Counted from the stretch's first letter, positions 1 through 8,884 are shown. The stretch is 64,000 nt of DNA from Oceanobacter sp. (GCA_002733645.1 NVWL01000020.1:1-64000), one strand, 5' to 3'. Numbers and translations are program-made. The notes: generated by a model not told the origin, from the letters alone.

Positions 1-23
1 TTACTGACGCTGGAGTATAAAGC

Positions 24-136
24 TTCTCAAATTCGGACAGTCAAGCTTACCTTGGTTAGTTTCTCAAATTCTCTCAAATTCGGACAGTCAAGCCTTCTTA
101 AATTCGGACCATCTTCTTCTTAAATTCGGACAGTCA
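24..136. repeat. Four short degenerate direct repeats upstream of the Y1 transposase
   Basis: Four copies of a roughly 20 bp unit with core AAATTCGGACAGTC start at about 24, 71, 95 and 117. The first, second and fourth share the CGGACAGTCA core, and the third diverges to CGGACCATC. A partial TTCTCAAATT copy lies at 61-70. All point the same way and end about 110 bp before the transposase start. REP-associated Y1 transposases are normally flanked by short repeats that they recognise, so these may be its substrate sites. That link is inference. Confidence 0.7.
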
Positions 137-246
137 GTTTACCTTGAGAGCCTAGTCAGCTTAATAGCCTAATGATAATGCCTGATTTTCTAGTGAAGTT
201 AATTCCTGTACGGTTCTAATAAGAACCAAAATCAGGAGGCAAGTTT

Positions 247-1254
247 ATGCCCAAACCAAGGAAGGAACTGATCTCGCTTGAAGCGACACCTTACTACCAC
301 TGCGTGTCTCGCTGTGTTCGTAAGGCATTTCTGTGCGGTACTGATTCAAGTGGCCGTAGCTTTGAGCACCGCAGAGGCTGGATAGAACAACTACTCATTG
401 AGCAAGCCAAGGTCTTTTGCATCGACATTGCCGCCTATGCCGTAATGTCTAATCACTTTCATATCGTGCTTCATGTCGATCAAGTTAAAGCGAGGGCATT
501 AAATGATTTAGAAGTCGTACAACGCTGGCATCAGCTCTATAAAGGCAATCTTATTACTCAGAAATTTGAGCGTGGAGATGAGGTTTCAGAAGCTCAAATG
601 GCAACACTAGAAGACATGATTAAAGAACTCCGCGAACGCCTCATGAGCATTAGCTGGTACATGAGACGCCTCAACGAAACGGTTGCACGACTCGCCAACG
701 AAGAAGACAACTGCACTGGGCACTTCTGGGAAGGACGCTTCAAATCACAAGCCCTACTTGACGAAAAAGCCCTCACCGCCTGTATGGCTTATGTTGATTT
801 AAATCCCGTTCGAGCAAAGATGGCGAAAACGCCAGAAGACTCCGTACATACCTCAATTCAAAAGCGTGCTAAAAAAGCCAAAGCGGCGCAATCGCCGAAC
901 CACCCTCAACAGCAAGTGCCTGAGCTACTCAACTTCGCTGGTAATCCAAAACAAGATATGCAAGATGGCATTCCTATGCGGCTAACAGACTATCTCGACC
1001 TCGTAGACTGGACTGGCAGAAAGATACGCGAAAACAAACGCGGTGCGATTTCAGAACGCGAACCAGCAATTATGGATCGCTTAGGTATTGATGCAGAAAA
1101 CTGGCTCTACATCACACAAAACTTCGAATCAGAGTTCAAAGGCATCATCGGCACCGTTGATGAAGTGAAATCTAAAATATCTCTCTTCTGGGATGAGCAA
1201 CGAGAACGAAGGCGAACCGCTGGAATTCAGGCCTGTAAGTTAAGGCTTTCTTAG
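247..1254 (+). CDS. REP-associated Y1-type (HUH) transposase
   Basis: This 335-residue protein matches the Y1/IS200-like transposase family of the REP-associated (RAYT) type. The HUH metal-binding motif is seen as H70-F-H72 in the context SNHFHIVLH. A later stretch, FWEGRFKSQ followed by YVDLNPVRA, aligns with the region carrying the catalytic tyrosine, and Tyr182 is the likely nucleophile. Family members cut and rejoin single-stranded DNA at short repeats or hairpins. The start is well supported by an AGGAGG-type site about 8 bp upstream. No passenger gene or paired partner is present, and four direct repeats precede the gene. It is longer than the E. coli RAYT (about 165 residues) because of a helical insertion around residues 80-140 and a C-terminal extension of about 140 residues, features common in marine gammaproteobacterial members. 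Confidence 0.9.
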   Translation: MPKPRKELISLEATPYYHCVSRCVRKAFLCGTDSSGRSFEHRRGWIEQLLIEQAKVFCIDIAAYAVMSNHFHIVLHVDQVKARALNDLEVVQRWHQLYKGNLITQKFERGDEVSEAQMATLEDMIKELRERLMSISWYMRRLNETVARLANEEDNCTGHFWEGRFKSQALLDEKALTACMAYVDLNPVRAKMAKTPEDSVHTSIQKRAKKAKAAQSPNHPQQQVPELLNFAGNPKQDMQDGIPMRLTDYLDLVDWTGRKIRENKRGAISEREPAIMDRLGIDAENWLYITQNFESEFKGIIGTVDEVKSKISLFWDEQRERRRTAGIQACKLRLS

Positions 1255-1611
1255 ACCTACAAACCAAATATCAAAGCACCAATCAATATCAGAAAACTCT
1301 GAGGTTCAGCCTTGTCTAAAAACAGCTAAATCTTAAGCAATTCGGCTACTTTCCTCACCCAAAGATTAACACCAGCAAGAAAAAATTAGCAGGGTAATTC
1401 GACGCTACAATTCGAAGATTTTTTTCTTTAATTGACTGTCTTGTTTATTGTTCTTGTTTATTGTTGATTCGTTTGAGGTTTACGTTACTACCCTGTGGCA
1501 AAACGAACAAGCACGAATGTAAAACGTGCCTTATTTTCTTGAAATACGAAATTCATACTGTATTAATAAATAGTACTGATTTACAAACAGAATACCGAAA
1601 GCTAAGCCCCA
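1255..1611. other. Intergenic region, no recognised feature
   Basis: This 357 bp AT-rich stretch lies between the transposase and the convergent DUF3147 gene. A TTGACTGTC at about 1434-1442 is an inverted match to part of the upstream transposase-associated repeat, and a tandem CTTGTTTATTGTT lies at about 1440-1464. Nothing else, including a strong terminator, tRNA or small gene, was seen. Confidence 0.5.
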
Positions 1612-1971
1612 CTACATCAACTCAATCCCAAACCGTTTAACCACCTGCGCAAACACCACAAAACAGATCACTGTTATTAATGCGCTCGCACCCAACGTGG
1701 GCCAAAAGCCAATTCGAGGAAGTAAGGTAGGAAAGATAAGAAACATAGGTAACGTCGGCACGACATACCAGAAGGTGTACCACGCGTGGTTGGCAATCTT
1801 GGCGTCTGGTTGTTTTTCAACATACAGCCAGATCATGGCTAATATCGTCACCATAGGTAGGGCCGCGATCAAGGCACCGAGTTTGTCACTGCGCTTAGCA
1901 ACTTCAGAAATAAGGACAATCAACCCTGCTGTCACTGCGTACTTAAAGACGATCCAAGACATACCTTTCAC
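1612..1971 (-). CDS. DUF3147 family inner-membrane protein
   Basis: This 119-residue protein is almost entirely hydrophobic. Four membrane segments can be drawn at about residues 5-22, 30-49, 66-85 and 92-112. The pattern of charged residues between helices 1 and 2 (EVAKRSDKLGALIAALP) and the WYTFWYVVPTLPMF segment fit the DUF3147 family, whose function is unknown. It lies downstream of the kinase-phosphatase gene on the same strand, about 33 bp from its stop codon, so co-transcription is possible. No direct link to nitrate metabolism can be shown. Confidence 0.75.
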   Translation of the reverse strand: MKGMSWIVFKYAVTAGLIVLISEVAKRSDKLGALIAALPMVTILAMIWLYVEKQPDAKIANHAWYTFWYVVPTLPMFLIFPTLLPRIGFWPTLGASALITVICFVVFAQVVKRFGIELM

Positions 1972-2004
1972 CGATATTTCATAGAAAAGCGGATGATAAC
2001 CGAT

Positions 2005-3762
2005 TCAGCGAAATAACAGCCAGCTTTCAATGATAACTATTATCAATAATATGCCACTCAATGTTTGCCAGACCTTGTCCGCATGACGCTGCAATAACGG
2101 GCGATGCTGGTATTGGGATATAAGCGCTGTATTGGGCTTGGTGAAGTCACTCCAAAATTCAGAATAGGCGTCTTGGCGCTTACGGATATCTGGGTGACAA
2201 GCTTTTTCTATCGCTAAATCTAACCATCGAGGCATGTCAGGACGATGATCTTTTAAGCTTTGATATTTCCATTCGGAGGTTGACTTTGCGCCGGAGCGAT
2301 GCACTTTTTCCATTTTAAATGGCTGCGCTCCTGCTAGCATTTCGTACACCATAACGCCTAACGAAAACAAATCACTTTGCATGGTGGCGACACCATCAAT
2401 CACATATTCAGGTGCGATGTAATTTACCGAACCCACCGGGCAGTCTTCTTCCACCGCCAAACCAACTTCCGCTAAGCCACGTACCATGACAGTTCCAAAG
2501 TCGATCAGCTTGACCTGCCCTTGGCGTGTGATCATAACGTTCTCGGGTTTAATATCGCGGTGAACCATGCCCATGCGTTGAAACGCGCGTAACCCATGAA
2601 TCACTTGTTCAATAACAGTACGAACTTCACCTAAAGCAGGTTTTGGGTGGTCATGTATCCACTGACGCAATGACTCACCTTCAATCAATTCACAGACGTG
2701 ATATAAAAAACGTCCGTGGGGTTCTGGGGCGAGTATTTTCATCACGTTTGGGTGATCTACCCGGCTCCCCACCCACTGCTCTCTAATAAAGCCTTCTAGG
2801 TACACTAGGTCTTCTTCAAAATTGAGAGATGGGGCCTTTAGTACATAGCGTTTTTTGTCTTTACGGTTTAGCACCCGATATAAGTGACTGCGCGTCCCTG
2901 CGTATAAAACTTGCTCAACTTCAAGGTGATCAATGCAATCACCAATACTTAATACGGGGGGAATGGCACGCTCGGTGAGTGAACGATGTGCTTCATCAAT
3001 ATCTTGTTGAGGCACTTGGTCAACACGAATAACCATGGCGGTGAGGTTATCGTCGCTGCCATTCTCTAGCGCTTTATCCACCAATGTGCGAGCACATCGC
3101 TCAAAACTGGTTTGATTACGCTCGCCTTCAATCAATTTCGCGAGCATGTCTCGCATACGTTTATCAGTGATGTGGCCATGTACACCGTCGGTGGTTAATA
3201 ATAATACATCCCCGACTTCAAGTTCATGGCTTGAATAATCTACTTCTAAGCGTGTATCCATGCCCATCGCTCGGCTTAGGTATTCTTTTCCATTGCCATG
3301 CCGGTGTGTGTGATCACGGGTTAAACACTCTAACGTCTCGCCACGTAAACGATAAATTCGACTATCGCCAACATGAAATACGTGCAATGTATTTGATTTA
3401 AGCACTGCCGAAGATAAGGTGGTTACTAATGAATTATGGCGAGCACTGGCTTGCTGCCCATGGTGAAATAACCATGAATTTAATGAACTCAGCACCTTAC
3501 CAGCGGCTGTTTTAACATCCCAGCTATCTGGCGTACTGTAATAGTCATTTAAAAAATGAGTCACGCTTGTGACGCTGGCCTGCTGCGCATTTTCACTGCA
3601 GCTCACACCGTCAGCGATACAACATGCAATGCCTTTGTATTTGGCGATACTTGTGGTCGGCTGCCAAGCTGCAAAGGCATCTTGGTTTTCTGGCTTTTTG
3701 CCTGCATCACTGTAACCACCAAAGGTAATTGCTAGCGCTTTATCATTTGAGTCGCTGGTCAT
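2005..3762 (-). CDS. Bifunctional PP2C-type phosphatase / Ser-Thr protein kinase, membrane-anchored
   Basis: This 585-residue fusion has a PP2C-family phosphatase at about residues 10-250 and a eukaryotic-type kinase at about 280-540. Phosphatase motifs are IADGVS around Asp51, HVGDSRIY around 130-137, LTTDGVHG around 189-196 and GSDDNLT around 235-241. Kinase motifs are the ATP-binding lysine in VLKA (Lys309), HRDIKPEN (401-408) and DFG (421-423). A single hydrophobic helix at the extreme C terminus (about 566-583) should anchor it in the inner membrane facing the cytoplasm. The same fusion sits beside nirB, nirD and the nitrate transporter in Pseudomonas, so a role in tuning nitrate assimilation is plausible but unproven. 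Its start codon lies only 13 bp past the U-run of a strong terminator that separates it from narK. Confidence 0.9.
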   Translation of the reverse strand: MTSDSNDKALAITFGGYSDAGKKPENQDAFAAWQPTTSIAKYKGIACCIADGVSCSENAQQASVTSVTHFLNDYYSTPDSWDVKTAAGKVLSSLNSWLFHHGQQASARHNSLVTTLSSAVLKSNTLHVFHVGDSRIYRLRGETLECLTRDHTHRHGNGKEYLSRAMGMDTRLEVDYSSHELEVGDVLLLTTDGVHGHITDKRMRDMLAKLIEGERNQTSFERCARTLVDKALENGSDDNLTAMVIRVDQVPQQDIDEAHRSLTERAIPPVLSIGDCIDHLEVEQVLYAGTRSHLYRVLNRKDKKRYVLKAPSLNFEEDLVYLEGFIREQWVGSRVDHPNVMKILAPEPHGRFLYHVCELIEGESLRQWIHDHPKPALGEVRTVIEQVIHGLRAFQRMGMVHRDIKPENVMITRQGQVKLIDFGTVMVRGLAEVGLAVEEDCPVGSVNYIAPEYVIDGVATMQSDLFSLGVMVYEMLAGAQPFKMEKVHRSGAKSTSEWKYQSLKDHRPDMPRWLDLAIEKACHPDIRKRQDAYSEFWSDFTKPNTALISQYQHRPLLQRHADKVWQTLSGILLIIVIIESWLLFR

Positions 3763-3774
3763 TTCTTACACCTA

Positions 3775-3800
3775 TAAAAAAAGTGGCCATAGCCACTTTT
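3775..3800 (-). terminator. Rho-independent terminator between narK and the kinase-phosphatase gene
   Basis: Read on the minus strand, AAAAGTGGC and GCCACTTTT form a perfect 9 bp stem with a 4-base loop, followed by an uninterrupted U-run at 3782-3775. The next start codon is at 3762, and its ribosome-binding site (AGGTG) lies immediately past the U-run. Transcription from nirB-nirD-narK should therefore mostly stop here, with only read-through reaching the kinase gene. Confidence 0.88.
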
Positions 3801-3865
3801 AGTTTTACACCAGTTCTCTTCATTGACCAAGGCCAAGAAGAAAACTGGGCGCTTTATTAAAACGA

Positions 3866-5332
3866 TTAACCAACGTTAATCATTTCAACAGAGCCATCTT
3901 CACGTACTTCTGCAATATGACCTTTAGGCTCTTCCATGAAGAGTAAGGTGATAAAGCCGACGATTGCTGTGGCAGCAATAACCAGGAAGAACACTGAGTA
4001 ATCTACAAAGGACAGTACCGTTAGGTAGGTAACTGCCCCTACGTTTCCGTAGGCGCCTGTCATACCGGCAATCTGGCCAGTCAAACGACGTTTGATCAAA
4101 GGGACAACAGCGAATACAGCACCCTCACCTGATTGTACGAAGAACGAACATGCCATCGCTGCAACAACCGCCAACCATAGAGGCCATGAGCTATCGACCA
4201 TCGACATGACTAAGTAACCAATGGCTAGGCCAGCGGTTAGGATTAATAACGTTGGTTTACGACCGAACTTATCAGAAATCCAACCACCGCCAGGACGAGA
4301 CATCAAGTTCATAAAGGCGTAGGCCGAAGCTACCATGCCTGCCATCACTGGGGTCAGTTCAAATGTTTCCGCAAAGAAGAGTGGTAACATTGAAATTACC
4401 GCCAACTCAGAACCAAAAGTTGCAAAATACAAAATATTTAAGACAGCGACCTGCTTGAATTTGTATTGATGCATCTCTGGTACTGGGGTAGTGAAGATAT
4501 TTTTGTTCACTTTCCAGACGTGCGACACTTCATAAATGAACAGTAACGCTAAACCGATGTAACACAGTATGGAGGTCAGCTCATTCAGTAAGCTCACGCC
4601 TTCTGGTGACAACTTCCAAGTAAGTAAGGCAAGCGCTGCATACATTGGTAGCTTCATAATCAGCAAGAAATAAAAGTCGCCTTTACTGGTCACTTCCATC
4701 GCGCCAATATTTTTTGGCTTAAAGTAGGTTGAGCCTTTCGGTGTATCAGTTACGTTGAAGTAATATACGAAGCTAAATAATAAGCTCAGGATACCGGTAA
4801 TACCTACCGTATAACGCCAGCCGTCATCACCACCAAACCAAAGTGCAATCACAGGTAATGTGAATGCTGCCGCTGCGGAGCCGAAGTTACCCCAACCGCC
4901 ATAAATACCTTCTGCTGTTCCTAGCTCGTTCGCCGGGAACCATTCGCTCACCATGCGAATACCGATCACGAAACCGGCACCGATAAAACCTAATAAGAAA
5001 CGCGCAATAGCGGCTTGTACAAAGGTATCTGCAAGCGCAAACATAAAACAGGGAATAGAACAGATAGCCAATAAGGAAGAATAAACAATCTTCGGACCAA
5101 AGCGATCCGTCAACATTCCTATCACGACTCGCGCAGGTATCGTTAAAGCAACGTTAAGAATTAACAACGTTTTAATTTCTGATGGCGTTAACCCAAGGCT
5201 TGACGCAATGGCCATCAAAAGCGGCGCATGGTTAAACCACACAACGAATGTGATAAAGAATGCGATCCAGCTTAAATGCAGAATCTTCATCTTCCCTGTA
5301 AAAGCGAAGAGGTTAAATTTTTCGGAAGTCAT
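3866..5332 (-). CDS. NarK/NasA-type nitrate/nitrite MFS transporter
   Basis: This 488-residue major facilitator family protein has about 12 predicted membrane helices. Family-typical features include the loop 2-3 motif [10 protein letters not shown] after helix 2, the [11 protein letters not shown] nitrate-signature glycine-rich segment in helix 5, and SDKFGRKP between helices 8 and 9. NarK proteins carry nitrate in or exchange it for nitrite across the inner membrane. A hydrophobic insertion with two helices in the middle (about residues 215-265) separates the two six-helix halves, giving a protein longer than the usual 400-460 residues. It follows nirD by 46 bp on the same strand, so uptake and nitrite reduction are probably co-transcribed. 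Whether it prefers nitrate uptake or nitrite exchange cannot be told from sequence. Confidence 0.92.
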   Translation of the reverse strand: MTSEKFNLFAFTGKMKILHLSWIAFFITFVVWFNHAPLLMAIASSLGLTPSEIKTLLILNVALTIPARVVIGMLTDRFGPKIVYSSLLAICSIPCFMFALADTFVQAAIARFLLGFIGAGFVIGIRMVSEWFPANELGTAEGIYGGWGNFGSAAAAFTLPVIALWFGGDDGWRYTVGITGILSLLFSFVYYFNVTDTPKGSTYFKPKNIGAMEVTSKGDFYFLLIMKLPMYAALALLTWKLSPEGVSLLNELTSILCYIGLALLFIYEVSHVWKVNKNIFTTPVPEMHQYKFKQVAVLNILYFATFGSELAVISMLPLFFAETFELTPVMAGMVASAYAFMNLMSRPGGGWISDKFGRKPTLLILTAGLAIGYLVMSMVDSSWPLWLAVVAAMACSFFVQSGEGAVFAVVPLIKRRLTGQIAGMTGAYGNVGAVTYLTVLSFVDYSVFFLVIAATAIVGFITLLFMEEPKGHIAEVREDGSVEMINVG

Positions 5333-5378
5333 AAACAGCCTTAATAAATTAAATCAATATAACGAGGTGCATCAGCAA

Positions 5379-5711
5379 TTACGCTGATGCTGAAACCTGA
5401 ACAACACCATTGTCGATACGAACAGGAAAGTGCTCGACCGACACGTCTGCATCTTCCAGACATTCACCTGTGCTCAAATCAAAGTGCTGTTTATAAAGGG
5501 GGGATGCTACTACTGGGCGTTCACCGATTGAACCGGTAATCCCACGTGAAAGCACATTTGCTTTACCAAAAGGATCAAAGTTGCTGATGGCGTAAATAGT
5601 TTCACCCGTGCCAAATCGGAACACAGCCACTTGTTTGCCTTCTACGAGGGCACATACTCCAGTATCAGGAACAAGATCAGTTAGCGGGCAGACATTAGTC
5701 CAAGTAGTCAT
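5379..5711 (-). CDS. nirD: Nitrite reductase (NADH) small subunit
   Basis: This 110-residue protein has the Rieske-like beta fold of NirD and works with NirB in cytoplasmic NADH-dependent reduction of nitrite to ammonium. In true Rieske proteins two Cys-x-His pairs hold the iron-sulfur cluster. Here the equivalent loops (SNFDPFG and SPLYKQHFDL) lack the cysteines, as is normal for NirD, so it should not bind a cluster. The TGE motif and the end of the fold (CLEDADVSVEHFPVRI) match family members of the usual length. It lies between nirB and narK on the minus strand. Confidence 0.93.
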   Translation of the reverse strand: MTTWTNVCPLTDLVPDTGVCALVEGKQVAVFRFGTGETIYAISNFDPFGKANVLSRGITGSIGERPVVASPLYKQHFDLSTGECLEDADVSVEHFPVRIDNGVVQVSASA

Positions 5712-5824
5712 AAGTTTTCTCCTGCTCTATCACGTATCGCGAGCGTAAATAATATTAAAAGAATAAAATTTAAAAAATAGCGTTCAAAGTGGGAGGATCA
5801 TTCCTGACCCTCTCGTTTTTCCCG

Positions 5825-8389
5825 TTATTTTTGACCTTCAGTCACGTTCACCAAGGTGATACGTTCTTCTTCGGTCGCTGGGCGACGCTGCCCACGCTCA
5901 CGGACATACAGCAGGTTGCTGTCTTCCTGATCAGCATTAATATAATGTGCAAAGCGCTTGAGTTTTTCAGGGCTTTCCACGGTTGTTTTCCATTCACACT
6001 GATACGTGCCAACCACTTTCGTCATCTGATCTTCTAACTCATCACAGATGCCTAGTTTATTCTCAATAACAACTTCACGCAGGTAATCAAGACCACCTTC
6101 GAGGTTTTCCATCCATACCGAGGTACGCTGTAAACGCTCACCGGTACGTACGTAGAACATTAATACGCGGTCGATGTATTTAACCAGTGTTTCATCATCA
6201 AGTTCGGTGGCGAACAAATCCGCATGACGTGGGCGCATACCGCCGTTACCGCAGACGTATAAATTCCAGCCCTTCTCTGTCGCAATGACACCAATATCTT
6301 TCGATTGGGCCTCTGCACATTCACGGGTACAACCTGACACACCAAATTTAATTTTATGTGGGGCGCGTAATCCTTTGTAGCGATGCTCAAGTGCAACCGC
6401 CATTGATACTGAATCAAGTACACCGTAACGACACCAAGTACTTCCAACACACGACTTAACTGTACGCAATGATTTACCGTAGGCGTGGCCAGTCTCAAAA
6501 CCAGCGTCGATTAATTTTTTCCAAATTTCTGGTAATTCATGAAGCTGAGCACCGAATAAATCGATACGCTGGCCACCAGTTATTTTGGTGTACAGGTCAT
6601 ATTCTTTACCGATGACACCCAAAGCGATTAAGCCGTCTGGTGTAATTTCACCACCGGCAACGCGTGGCACGATGGAGTAAGTACCGTCTTTTTGCATGTT
6701 GCCAAGGAAGATATCGTTTGTATCCTGAAGCGGCATTAACTCATCTTTTAATACGTATTCGTTTTCAAATGACGCGAGTATAGAACCAATCGTAGGCTTA
6801 CAGATTTCACAACCGTGGCCTTTACCGTGCCCCTCAACAACGTCTTTGAAGCTGGTGTAGCCTTTAATACGAACGATGTCAGCTAATTCAGCACGCGTGT
6901 AAGCAAAGTGTTCACATAGGTCGTTATTGACTTCTACACCCATAGATTCAAGCTCGGCATCCATCACCTGCTTAACTAATGCAGTACAGCCACCACAACC
7001 GGTTGATGCTTTGGTTGCGTCTTTCAAGTCACCCATAGTACAGCAGCCACCTTGTACGGCACCGCTAATATCACCTTTAGTCACATCAAAACATGAACAT
7101 ATTTGTGCTGTGTCTGGCAGTGAGCTCACGCCTAAACCTACCGGCTCGGCTCCATCCATTGCAGGAAGAATTAAGCTCGCTGGATTACCAGGAATATCCA
7201 TATCGTTAAGCATCAATTGCAACAAAGTTCCGTAGGCTTCTGCTTCGCCAACTAACACCGCACCCAATAGTTTTTTGCCATCAGCAGAAACTACTAAGCG
7301 CTTATAAACTTCGGCAACGTCATCATTGAATATATAGCTCTGAGCACCTGCTGTGTGAGCGTGTGCATCACCAATCGAGGCAACGTCGACACCCAATAAT
7401 TTAAGCTTGGTGCTCATGTCTGCGCCTTGGAACGCTAACTTAGGCGTATCCAAAGTAATTAAGGTACTGGTGATGTGATCCGCAGCCACTTTGGCCATTT
7501 GATAACCCGGGGCTACCAAACCGTAAATTTTGTTATCCCACAATGCACACTCGCCAATGGCGTAGATGTTTTCATCAGAGGTTTGCAGGTAATCATTAAC
7601 AACGATGCCACCTCGAGGCCCCATATCAATGCCGAACTCACGAGCCAGTTCGTCTTGTGGACGAATACCCGCAGAGAAAAGTATCATGTCGGTTTCAAGG
7701 TGCGAGCCGTCCGCAAAGTTCATACGGTAGCGGCACTCTTCACCAGCGACAATTTCTTTTGTGTTTTTCTCGGTATGAACCGACACACCTAAGCCTTCAA
7801 TTTTGCTACGCAGTAATTTACCACCGCCCTCATCCAGCTGCACCGCCATCAGGCGTGGCGCAAATTCTACAACGTGCGTATCTAGCCCCGCTTCTCTTAA
7901 GGCGTTAGCCGCTTCAAGACCCAACAAACCGCCGCCAACAACCACACCGGTTTTAGAGACTTTGGCAGAAGCAGAAATATCTTCTAGATCTTCAATCGTG
8001 CGGTAAACAAGGCAATGCTCTTGGTCTTTACCCGGAATCGGTGGAACAAATGGGTAAGAACCTGTTGCAAGAATCAGCTTATCGTAGCCCTCGACTCGGC
8101 CACTGGCTGTTTTAATCGTTTTGTTATCCGCATCAATATCAACAACTTTATCGCTGACAATATAAGTGACGCCCAGTTCGTCATATTCGTCAGGAGTGGT
8201 CATCGCTAGATCAGCAGCTGTTGCGCCGGAGAAATACTTACTGAGCTGTACACGGTCGTAAGCGAGACGAGGTTCTTCAGAGAAGGTAATAATTTCAAAT
8301 TCAGAGGCGTGATCTGAAGTCGCGAGGGTATTAATGAAGTTGTGGCCAACCATGCCGTTGCCGACAACAATAATGCGTTTCTTACTCAT
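5825..8389 (-). CDS. nirB: Assimilatory nitrite reductase (NADH) large subunit
   Basis: This 854-residue enzyme reduces nitrite to ammonium with NADH, using FAD, siroheme and iron-sulfur clusters. An N-terminal pyridine-nucleotide oxidoreductase domain (about 1-400) begins with GNGMVGHNF and contains a second nucleotide-binding GGGLLGLEAA motif. A BFD-like [2Fe-2S] domain follows, with CSCFDVTKGD and STGCGGC near 430-475. The C-terminal nitrite/sulfite reductase half carries the siroheme/[4Fe-4S] ligands as Cys-x5-Cys in SCVGSTWC and Cys-x3-Cys in GCTRECAEAQ. Length equals that of typical NirB. It is the first gene of the minus unit, preceded by a consensus sigma-54 promoter and a two-hairpin leader, which suggests control by nitrogen status and nitrate. 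The siroheme comes from the pathway served by cobA in the divergent unit. Confidence 0.96.
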   Translation of the reverse strand: MSKKRIIVVGNGMVGHNFINTLATSDHASEFEIITFSEEPRLAYDRVQLSKYFSGATAADLAMTTPDEYDELGVTYIVSDKVVDIDADNKTIKTASGRVEGYDKLILATGSYPFVPPIPGKDQEHCLVYRTIEDLEDISASAKVSKTGVVVGGGLLGLEAANALREAGLDTHVVEFAPRLMAVQLDEGGGKLLRSKIEGLGVSVHTEKNTKEIVAGEECRYRMNFADGSHLETDMILFSAGIRPQDELAREFGIDMGPRGGIVVNDYLQTSDENIYAIGECALWDNKIYGLVAPGYQMAKVAADHITSTLITLDTPKLAFQGADMSTKLKLLGVDVASIGDAHAHTAGAQSYIFNDDVAEVYKRLVVSADGKKLLGAVLVGEAEAYGTLLQLMLNDMDIPGNPASLILPAMDGAEPVGLGVSSLPDTAQICSCFDVTKGDISGAVQGGCCTMGDLKDATKASTGCGGCTALVKQVMDAELESMGVEVNNDLCEHFAYTRAELADIVRIKGYTSFKDVVEGHGKGHGCEICKPTIGSILASFENEYVLKDELMPLQDTNDIFLGNMQKDGTYSIVPRVAGGEITPDGLIALGVIGKEYDLYTKITGGQRIDLFGAQLHELPEIWKKLIDAGFETGHAYGKSLRTVKSCVGSTWCRYGVLDSVSMAVALEHRYKGLRAPHKIKFGVSGCTRECAEAQSKDIGVIATEKGWNLYVCGNGGMRPRHADLFATELDDETLVKYIDRVLMFYVRTGERLQRTSVWMENLEGGLDYLREVVIENKLGICDELEDQMTKVVGTYQCEWKTTVESPEKLKRFAHYINADQEDSNLLYVRERGQRRPATEEERITLVNVTEGQK

Positions 8390-8452
8390 GGCGTAATCTC
8401 TCTGTATTTACTGACTCTTAGGGTCAGATCATAAAACTGGGGACTTAATTAT

Positions 8453-8495
8453 GCGGATGCTACATTGCTCCGCCTTTTACTTACGCCGTTGTAAG
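8453..8495 (-). promoter_or_regulatory. ANTAR-type dual-hairpin leader upstream of nirB
   Basis: The RNA read from the minus strand has two adjacent hairpins, each with a six-base loop. P1 (8495-8480) pairs CTTAC with GTAAG around loop AACGGC. P2 (8473-8453) pairs GCGGA-GC with GC-A-UCCGC around loop AAUGUA, with one bulged A. They are six bases apart. ANTAR antiterminators such as NasR and NasT bind pairs of hairpins whose hexaloops have A at position 1 and G at position 4, and both loops meet this rule. P1 begins about nine bases after the predicted start site. A clear terminator with a U-run was not seen after P2, so the downstream switch is unresolved. The nasT/nasS genes are not in the window. 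Confidence 0.8.
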
Positions 8496-8515
8496 AAAAG
8501 GTTATTAGCTTCAAA

Positions 8516-8531
8516 GCAAGGGTAGTGCCAA
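8516..8531 (-). promoter_or_regulatory. Sigma-54 promoter for the nirB-nirD-narK unit
   Basis: On the minus strand the sequence TTGGCACTACCCTTGC contains TTGGCAC and TTGC with exactly the sigma-54 spacing, putting GG and GC at -24 and -12. This predicts a transcription start near 8504, about 115 bases before the nirB start codon. Sigma-54 control of assimilatory nitrate genes, usually through NtrC, is established in Pseudomonas and relatives. No perfect NtrC palindrome was found nearby. A dyad CAGAC-G-GTCTG lies upstream at 8583-8593. Confidence 0.85.
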
Positions 8532-8800
8532 CATAAAGAGAGGGTTCGTATTTATTACAGGTTCCAGTGTTTTCGGTCGATTCAGACGGTCTGTAATTTT
8601 AAAAATTCACCTAAAGCGAGCAACAACAAACGATTCCGCACCAAATATGAACAAAGGTCGCCATGTTCGCCCCAGAATCGAACATTCTCTTTAAAAACAA
8701 GGATTTAACTAATGATATATATTCTCATTTAGGTATTTCAGTCTTTACTAAGTGCCCTATTTTCGCGGCTTTGCAACTTTTTTCATCTCTATATTTCGGA

Positions 8801-8816
8801 TTGGCACCCTTCTTGT
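8801..8816 (+). promoter_or_regulatory. Probable sigma-54 promoter for nasA-cobA
   Basis: TTGGCACCCTTCTTGT has a perfect -24 element (TTGGCAC) and correct spacing to a -12 element reading TTGT instead of TTGC. The predicted start site is near 8828, giving a leader of about 165 bases ahead of nasA. The mismatch at the usually invariant -12 C lowers confidence. The matching perfect promoter for the divergent unit supports the call. Confidence 0.6.
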
Positions 8817-8866
8817 TAGTACTACGTAAGACGTTGTGCATTGGCAGGATGCCTCATACGCTCTTA

Positions 8867-8884
8867 AGTACCAGTGCTGGTACT
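8867..8884 (+). promoter_or_regulatory. ANTAR-like hexaloop hairpin in the nasA leader
   Basis: AGTACC and GGTACT form a perfect 6 bp stem around the hexaloop AGUGCU, which has A at position 1 and G at position 4 as in ANTAR target hairpins. A weaker upstream hairpin (8838-8852) has a seven-base loop and does not fit the A1/G4 rule, so the first hairpin of the pair is uncertain. The hairpin lies about 33 bases before a strong terminator that precedes nasA. Confidence 0.65.

Noticed and set aside
5789-6037. Plus-strand frame over the nirB 3' end
   Set aside because: It is an antisense shadow of nirB codon usage. It has no start signal and no conservation pattern.
8636-8652. Possible NtrC site (CGCACC half)
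   Set aside because: Only one half matches the palindromic consensus, which is too weak to call.
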